DNA from: Rheinheimera sp.
GTDB lineage: Bacteria > Pseudomonadota > Gammaproteobacteria > Enterobacterales > Alteromonadaceae
Assembly: GCF_020217005.1 (NCBI RefSeq)
Contig: NZ_JAIWOI010000179.1
Span: 1 to 10,000 of the forward strand
Direction of reading: 5' to 3'
DNA: 10,000 nt
Below are positions 5,380 through 10,000 of this stretch, piece after piece (the first letter of the stretch is position 1; each line of letters begins with the position of its first letter). A program made the position numbers and the translations under genes. The notes beneath the pieces were generated by a model. That model was not told the origin of the DNA and did not search any database. It saw only the letters and a program-made list of their open reading frames with translations.

Positions 5380-8220
5380 ATGAACAAATCCAGATTGGCC
5401 GTCGCTGTAGCTTTTGCCGTCACCCTCGCCGCCTGTAGCACTCAAACTCAAAGCAATTTACCTGCAGGCGTAACATTAGTTGAACAATCCAAGCCGCAGC
5501 AAGGCATTCATATTCCTTATAAAAAGTATCAGTTGGACAATGGTTTAACCCTGATAGTTCATGAAGACAATTCAGATCCACTGGTGCATGTTGACGTGAC
5601 TTACCATGTAGGTTCCGCCCGTGAAGAGTTAGGTAAATCAGGTTTTGCTCACTTCTTTGAACATATGATGTTTCAGGGGTCCGAAAACGTTGGCGACGAA
5701 CAGCATTTTAAAATCATTACCGAAGCTGGCGGCACGTTAAACGGTACTACCAACTCAGATCGCACTAACTACTTCGAAACTGTTCCTGTCAATCAGGTTG
5801 AAAAAATGCTGTGGTTAGAAGCAGACCGTATGGGATTTTTGCTGGACGCTGTGACAGAAAAGAAATTTGAAGTTCAGCGTGAAACCGTCAAAAACGAACG
5901 GGGTCAGCGCGTAGATAACCAGCCCTATGGCAGGTTAAGTGAGCGTGTATCTCAAGCTTTGTATCCGGATGGTCACCCTTACTCCTGGCCTGTTATTGGC
6001 TACATGGATGATTTAAACCGCGCCAACGTCAATGATGTAAAAGCCTTTTTCCTGCGCTGGTACGGTCCAAACAACGCCACTTTAACAGTAGGTGGCGCAG
6101 TAAAAGCCGAAGACATTTTACCTATGGTGCAAAAGTATTTTGGTTCAATTCCGCGTGGTCCGGAAGTGTCTGATGCAGCCAAATCTTTAGTCAAGTTGCC
6201 TGAAACCCGTTATATCTCAATGGAAGACAATGTGCATTTGCCGTTGCTGTACATCAGCTATCCGACTGCTTATGCTAATCACAAAGACGAAGCCGCTTTG
6301 GATATTTTGTCAGAGATTTTAGGTGGCGGTAACAACTCGTTGCTGTATAAAAATCTGGTAAAAAATCAGCTGGCCGTGCAAGCCGCTGTATCACACCCAT
6401 GCCGTGAATTATCTTGTGAATTCTCTTTGTATGCTCTGCCGCATCCGGCTTCGGGCAAAAATCTGGCCGATATAGAACAGATCATTCGTGCCAGTCTGAC
6501 AGAATTTGAACAACGTGGTGTGACAGACGACGACTTGTTAAAAGTCAAAGCCAAGATGGAAGCAAGCAGCATTTTTGGTCTGCAAAGTGTCGCAGGTAAA
6601 GTCAGTCAGTTAGCGGCCAGTCAAACCTTCCAGGGCAAGCCAGACACTATTGCTGACGATATAGCCCGTTACAACGCCGTGACCAAAGAAGACGTAATGC
6701 GGGTGTACAACAGCTACATTAAAGGCCAGCATTCTGTCGTGATGAGCGTGGTGCCAAAAGGTAAAAAACAGCTGATCGCTAAAGCCGATAATTTCACCCC
6801 TGTTAAACATGACTTTGGTGGCCCGTCAAAAACCAAAGCGGAAGATTTACAGGTCCGTAAAGCGAGCGATAACTTTGATCGCAGCAAACAACCTATGGCT
6901 GGCATGAACCCAGCTGTAGAGTTGCCGGCCACCTGGACTATGGACTTGGGCAATGGCATTAAAGTGTTAGGCAGTCAAAGCACCGAAACCCCTACCACCT
7001 CTTTATTGCTGAAAATCCCGGTTGGTAGCTATTACGAAACAGCAGATAAAGCCGGTGTATCGGCCTTATTGGCTGCCATTTTGAATGAAAGCACAGAGAA
7101 CTACACCACAGAGCAAATGAGTCTGGAGCTGGAAAAACTGGGCAGCAGCATCAGCATCAGCTCCGGTGACAGCTACATCGATGTGTTTGTCTCCAGCTTA
7201 AGTAAAAATCTGCCACAAACCTTAAAGTTGTTAGAAGAAAAGTTACGTAGTCCTGGTTTTAAAGCTGAAGACTTTAGCCGCCTGCAACAGCAGACACTGC
7301 AAGGTATACAGCATAGCGCAACAAACCCGGCGTATCTGGCGGCGACGGCTTATAACAAAATGATGTTTGACGGCAGTATTGCCGCTTTACCTAACGAAGG
7401 CACACTGGAATCTGTCAGCAAACTGACGCTGGATGATGTGAAGAACTGGTATCAGACTCACTTTAAACCTGCAGGTGGTCAGTTGATTGTGGTGTCCGAT
7501 TTAGCTAAGGACAAAGTGGCGTCGGAGTTAAAAACCCAGTTGGCTGACTGGCAAGGTCAAGGCCCGGCACTTCAGATCAACACAGGTCAGATGAAAGCCA
7601 AGCCTGGCACTATTTATCTGCTGGATAAACCTGATGCACCTCAGTCTGAAATTCGCATTGGTAAGCGTTCACTGACACAGGACATCACAGGAGAGTTCTA
7701 CCAGGCCAGCCTGATGAACTTTGTCTTAGGTGGCACTTTTAATAGCCGTATCAACCTGAATCTGCGTGAAGATAAAGGTTATACCTATGGAGCCCGTGCT
7801 GGCTTTATCGCTGACAAGTTTGCAGGTACTTACACCGCCTCTGCTGCCGTGCGTGCTGATGCGACAGCAGACTCTATCCGTCAATTTATCAATGAACTGG
7901 ATGCATTCCAGCAAAAAGGTATTGCCGATGACGAGCTGGCCTTTATGCGTCTGGCGATTAACCAATCCGATGCACTGAAGTACGAAACCCCTAATGCCAA
8001 ATTAGGCTTTATGGCGCAAATTCTGGAATTTAACTTAACACCTGACTTTGTCCGTGAGCGCAATCAGCTTGTGTCCACCATCAGTAAAGAACAAATTAAC
8101 GCTCTGGCAGCCAAACACTTAAACACCAAAGAAATGACTATTTTGGTGGTGGGAGATGCCAAAAGCTTAACGCCTGAACTGGAAAAACTGGGTTATCCGG
8201 TAGAAAAGATCAGCCTCTGA
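5380..8220 (+). CDS. M16 family (pitrilysin-like) zinc metallopeptidase, lipoprotein
   Basis: This is a predicted envelope-located zinc endopeptidase of 946 residues that would degrade peptides enclosed between its two halves. The N-terminus MNKSRLAVAVAFAVTLAAC is a lipoprotein signal with lipobox LAAC and Cys19. The N-terminal catalytic half has the inverted zinc motif HFFEH (H91, E94, H95), with a third ligand about 77 residues on, probably E173 in VKNER. The C-terminal half (from about 520) lacks the zinc motif but keeps the conserved NLREDKGYTYGA block, with R796 and Y803, which completes the active site in this family. This two-half arrangement in one chain is normal for bacterial M16 proteins of about 900-960 residues. 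The ATG at 5380 is chosen because AAGGAGG (5368-5374) lies 5 nt before it and because it begins the signal peptide; the frame extends 20 codons further up without support. It is divergent from ydbH and ends in its own terminator, so probably monocistronic. Confidence 0.95.
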   Translation: MNKSRLAVAVAFAVTLAACSTQTQSNLPAGVTLVEQSKPQQGIHIPYKKYQLDNGLTLIVHEDNSDPLVHVDVTYHVGSAREELGKSGFAHFFEHMMFQGSENVGDEQHFKIITEAGGTLNGTTNSDRTNYFETVPVNQVEKMLWLEADRMGFLLDAVTEKKFEVQRETVKNERGQRVDNQPYGRLSERVSQALYPDGHPYSWPVIGYMDDLNRANVNDVKAFFLRWYGPNNATLTVGGAVKAEDILPMVQKYFGSIPRGPEVSDAAKSLVKLPETRYISMEDNVHLPLLYISYPTAYANHKDEAALDILSEILGGGNNSLLYKNLVKNQLAVQAAVSHPCRELSCEFSLYALPHPASGKNLADIEQIIRASLTEFEQRGVTDDDLLKVKAKMEASSIFGLQSVAGKVSQLAASQTFQGKPDTIADDIARYNAVTKEDVMRVYNSYIKGQHSVVMSVVPKGKKQLIAKADNFTPVKHDFGGPSKTKAEDLQVRKASDNFDRSKQPMAGMNPAVELPATWTMDLGNGIKVLGSQSTETPTTSLLLKIPVGSYYETADKAGVSALLAAILNESTENYTTEQMSLELEKLGSSISISSGDSYIDVFVSSLSKNLPQTLKLLEEKLRSPGFKAEDFSRLQQQTLQGIQHSATNPAYLAATAYNKMMFDGSIAALPNEGTLESVSKLTLDDVKNWYQTHFKPAGGQLIVVSDLAKDKVASELKTQLADWQGQGPALQINTGQMKAKPGTIYLLDKPDAPQSEIRIGKRSLTQDITGEFYQASLMNFVLGGTFNSRINLNLREDKGYTYGARAGFIADKFAGTYTASAAVRADATADSIRQFINELDAFQQKGIADDELAFMRLAINQSDALKYETPNAKLGFMAQILEFNLTPDFVRERNQLVSTISKEQINALAAKHLNTKEMTILVVGDAKSLTPELEKLGYPVEKISL

Positions 8221-8234
8221 ACCGCTGAATTAAT

Positions 8235-8262
8235 AAAAAGGCCACCTGTCGGTGGTCTTTTT
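8235..8262 (+). terminator. Intrinsic terminator of the M16 gene
   Basis: GGCCACC (8240-8246) pairs with GGTGGTC (8251-8257) around a TGTC tetraloop, with one G-U pair. Five A-T pairs extend the stem (8235-8239 with 8258-8262), so the hairpin is followed by a T run on the plus strand and an A run precedes it. It lies 14 bp after the M16 stop. Confidence 0.9.
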
Positions 8263-8497
8263 ATATAGCGCAGCCGTAACCTGAACCCGGACTCGGGGCT
8301 CCGGCTTAACAATTCAACTATTTGGTTACAAATTTATCCCATAATTCCATAGGTGAAAGCATGTTTGCTCGCTACACTATAGCTGTCATTTGTCCGGCTT
8401 TTGGCTGCTCTGCTGCACGAAAAAAGCTGTGGGACTCAGACACAGGCTTAAAAGCTCCGGGGATTAACGACTTCTTTTTCTTAAATTTTCATTAAAT

Positions 8498-8514
8498 TGT
8501 GACTAATCGTCACA
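8498..8514. promoter_or_regulatory. TGTGAC-N5-GTCACA dyad, possible operator of the RND operon
   Basis: TGTGAC (8498-8503) and GTCACA (8509-8514) form a perfect 6-bp inverted repeat around TAATC, in an AT-rich stretch 173 bp before the adaptor start. The outer bases resemble a CRP/FNR-type half-site, but the total spacing is one base longer than a CRP site. A local regulator of the efflux operon (TetR or GntR type) is the more likely reader. It is placed where a promoter is expected, but no promoter hexamers can be fixed around it. Confidence 0.45.
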
Positions 8515-8573
8515 TTTTTAAAAAAAACGTGGCACACTAGCCTGTCCGCAAAATGCGTAAGTAAAGGGTAAGT

Positions 8574-8600
8574 TCTGAGAAGCTAAACTCAGACCCTGAG
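8574..8600 (+). promoter_or_regulatory. Mutually exclusive short hairpins in the RND operon leader
   Basis: TCTGAG (8574-8579) can pair with CTCAGA (8588-8593) with an 8-nt loop, or CTCAG (8588-8592) can instead pair with CTGAG (8596-8600) with a 3-nt loop. The middle segment is shared, so only one can form at a time. The stems are short (5-6 bp) and no T run follows, so this is only a suggestion of leader structure. Confidence 0.25.
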
Positions 8601-8686
8601 TAGTTCTAATCCCAAAGTGCTGTCAGACCATGTGGTTATGACTGACACTTCCGGGCCCTAATTAACTTTTTAATCTGGTTACTGCT

Positions 8687-9805
8687 ATGAAAAGTTTTAA
8701 ATCTATATTGTTTGCCGTACTTGGCCTGATCTGTGTGTTCATGGTACTTGCAGGGGTCAAAGGTGGCCAGATTGCAGCCATGATCGCGTCGGGTGAGACT
8801 TTTGTGCCACCACCTGAATATGTCAGCACTTTTACCGTAGAGCAGCAAAGCTGGCCTAATACTTACAACGCTATTGGCACAGTACTGGCGGATGAAGGTA
8901 TTGTCGTAGCAGCTGAAGTGCCTGGCCGTGTCAAAAAAATTAGCTTCAGCAATGGCCAGCAAGTCACTGCAGGCACAGTGCTGATTGAGCAGGAAGCGAC
9001 CAATGAGCAAGCACAGCTGCGCTCTGCTGAAGCCAGCCTGAAACTGGCAAAAACCAGTTACGACCGCTTAGTTCAGTTACGCCGGACTAATATTGCCACT
9101 CAAAGTGAACTGGATAATGCGAAGCAACAACTCGACAGCGCCTTAGCACAAGTAGACAACTTAAAAGCCACCTTACAGAAAAAAGTCATTCGCGCTCCTT
9201 TTGATGGTCGTATTGGCATTCGGCAGGTTGACTTAGGTACTGATTTACAGGCAGGTACTGCCATAGTGTCGTTGCAAGCCACCAATAAAGTCAGAGTCAA
9301 TTTCCCTGTACCACAACACTGGTTGACGCAAATCACCAAGGGGTTACCTGTGGAAGTATCCGTTGGCGAAGGTGCGGTAGTGGTCAAAGGTGAGATCAGC
9401 GCCATAGGTGCAGAAATTAATGCCAACACGCGCAACGTGATAGTGCAGTCCATGTTAGACAACAGCAGCAACGTGCTGATACCAGGTATGGCCGTCTCCA
9501 CTACTGTAACCTTAACAGAGCCTCACCAATTATTAGTGGTGCCTAGCACAGCTATTATTTATGCGCCTTTTGGCGACACTGTTTTTGTAGTGGAAAAAGA
9601 TGACAAAGGCGGCTTAAAAGCACGTCAGCAATTTGTCCGTTTAGGCAAGGCGCGTGGTGATTTTGTTGAAGTGATTGATGGCCTGAAAGCTGGTGATCAA
9701 GTGGTAAGCGCTGGCGCCTTTAAGTTATTTAATGGCCAGGCTGTAGTATTGAGTAAAACTCAGCCACCAGAGTTTAAAACAACACCAACACCAGCTGACA
9801 ACTGA
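8687..9805 (+). CDS. RND efflux periplasmic adaptor (membrane fusion protein), MexH/VexC-like
   Basis: This is the adaptor joining an RND proton-driven pump in the inner membrane to a TolC-type channel. The 372-residue product has an uncleaved-looking N-terminal membrane segment at about 7-25 without a lipobox cysteine, then FVPPPEYVS at about 39-47, a proline-rich entry common in this adaptor group. The lipoyl half is at about 70-105 and a short alpha-hairpin at 107-165. The second lipoyl half (VIRAPFDGRIGIRQ) follows, then the beta-barrel and membrane-proximal domains. The hairpin tip carries the TolC-contact pattern R127-L128..L131...I136-A137..S140..D143. The ATG at 8687 is the start that gives the complete N-terminal anchor, but the ribosome site before it is weak. 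The pump gene begins 41 bp after the stop. It is unrelated in close detail to the ABC adaptor at the left end: the hairpin is much shorter. Substrate is unknown. Confidence 0.93.
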   Translation: MKSFKSILFAVLGLICVFMVLAGVKGGQIAAMIASGETFVPPPEYVSTFTVEQQSWPNTYNAIGTVLADEGIVVAAEVPGRVKKISFSNGQQVTAGTVLIEQEATNEQAQLRSAEASLKLAKTSYDRLVQLRRTNIATQSELDNAKQQLDSALAQVDNLKATLQKKVIRAPFDGRIGIRQVDLGTDLQAGTAIVSLQATNKVRVNFPVPQHWLTQITKGLPVEVSVGEGAVVVKGEISAIGAEINANTRNVIVQSMLDNSSNVLIPGMAVSTTVTLTEPHQLLVVPSTAIIYAPFGDTVFVVEKDDKGGLKARQQFVRLGKARGDFVEVIDGLKAGDQVVSAGAFKLFNGQAVVLSKTQPPEFKTTPTPADN

Positions 9806-9846
9806 TTTGCAGCACAGCACAACCAGCCATTAACAATGAGCAGATT

Positions 9847-10000
9847 ATGAATTTTACCGATATTTTTATTAAGAAGCCTGTGCTGGCCATAGTGGTCAGC
9901 CTGCTGATATTGCTGGCTGGTTTCCAGTCGATGAGCAATATGACGGTACGACAGTACCCTCGTTCAGACATAGCTGTGATAAAAATCACCACGGCTTATA
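9847..10000 (+). CDS. RND efflux pump, inner-membrane permease subunit (HAE1/AcrB type), 5' part
   Basis: The first 51 codons of a protein that should be about 1,010-1,050 residues are present. MNFTDIFIKKPVLAIVVSLLILLAGF at residues 1-26 is the typical RND start: a short amphipathic N-terminus, the F-I-x-x-P motif, and the first membrane helix at about 12-28. RQYPRSDIAVIKITTAY at 35-51 begins the first periplasmic loop, where this family has the conserved QYP. Proteins of this type exchange protons for drugs, dyes or other amphipathic compounds as trimers. The ribosome site is weak (GAG at 9838-9840), so translation may be coupled to the adaptor gene 41 bp upstream. Whether an outer-membrane factor gene follows lies outside the window. 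Confidence 0.93.
   Translation, partial: MNFTDIFIKKPVLAIVVSLLILLAGFQSMSNMTVRQYPRSDIAVIKITTAY

Larger units (their letters stand above)
8263..8686. other. 424-bp intergenic region before the RND operon
   Basis: No convincing gene is seen here on either strand. The left half (8280-8460) contains the loosely repeated words GGACTC and GCTCCGG (8289-8304 and 8431-8460), perhaps remnants of a decayed repeat. A 44-codon frame (8361-8495) has an AGGTG sequence before its ATG but no recognisable product. From about 8480 the DNA becomes AT-rich and holds the probable promoter of the RND operon, with the TGTGAC/GTCACA dyad, and then a leader of about 140 nt with short alternative hairpins. A clear -35/-10 pair could not be fixed. 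Confidence 0.6.

Noticed and set aside
8280..8310. tRNA-like fragment or attachment site (GGGTTC on the minus strand)
   Set aside because: Only a T-arm-like word is present; no acceptor or anticodon stem can be drawn around it, and no duplicate is seen in the window.
8498..8514. CRP binding site
   Set aside because: TGTGA and TCACA are separated by 7 bases here, where CRP needs 6; the dyad centre falls on a base instead of between bases.
8530..8549. Sigma-54 promoter before the RND operon (TGGCAC at 8530-8535)
   Set aside because: Ten bases after the GG the sequence is TG, not the required GC, so the -12 element is missing.
8636..9010. Minus-strand 124-codon open frame opposite the RND adaptor start
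   Set aside because: It overlaps the well-supported adaptor gene on the other strand, and the translation has no domain or compositional sign of a real protein.

Overview
This window looks like chromosomal DNA from a gammaproteobacterium, most likely an Alteromonadales-type organism such as Rheinheimera or Shewanella. That placement is an inference from moderate GC, the ydbH-ynbE-ydbL operon, an M16 lipoprotein peptidase and a MexH/VexC-type RND system; no rRNA or marker gene is present to confirm it. Nearly every gene concerns the cell envelope: export across it, lipid movement through it, or proteolysis in it.

Left part (1-2216, minus strand): an export operon starts at 2038 and runs off the left edge. 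It encodes a membrane-anchored HlyD/MacA-type periplasmic adaptor followed by a LolD/MacB-type ABC ATPase. The permease should lie beyond base 1. Upstream of the adaptor is a well-formed sigma-54 (-24/-12) promoter (2071-2086), and about 100-125 bp upstream of its predicted start point lie two inverted-repeat sites built from TGTCCG/CGGACA (2153-2196). This is the layout of an activator-dependent sigma-54 promoter. A 17-bp perfect tandem duplication sits at the end of the adaptor gene.

Middle part (2217-5212): a small YciI-like gene (+) converges on the minus-strand operon ydbH-ynbE-ydbL. In E. coli, YdbH (inner membrane, AsmA-like) and YnbE (outer-membrane lipoprotein) form a bridge that moves phospholipid between the membranes, and YdbL is their periplasmic partner. 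Exactly between the two convergent stop codons lies a 55-bp almost perfect palindrome, with 27-bp arms and one central base. It resembles REP/RAYT-type mobile palindromes and could also end transcription from both sides.

Right part (5213-10000, plus strand): a divergently transcribed, apparently monocistronic gene encodes a 946-residue M16 (pitrilysin-like) zinc peptidase with a lipoprotein signal, closed by a strong intrinsic terminator (8235-8262). A 424-bp gene-poor region follows, with a TGTGAC-N5-GTCACA dyad and alternative hairpins in the probable leader. After it comes an RND efflux operon: a complete membrane fusion protein and the first 51 codons of the inner-membrane pump.

There is no CRISPR array, rRNA, tRNA, prophage or complete insertion sequence that I can see. 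The most interesting signals are the sigma-54 promoter with its paired upstream sites, and the convergent-gene palindrome.
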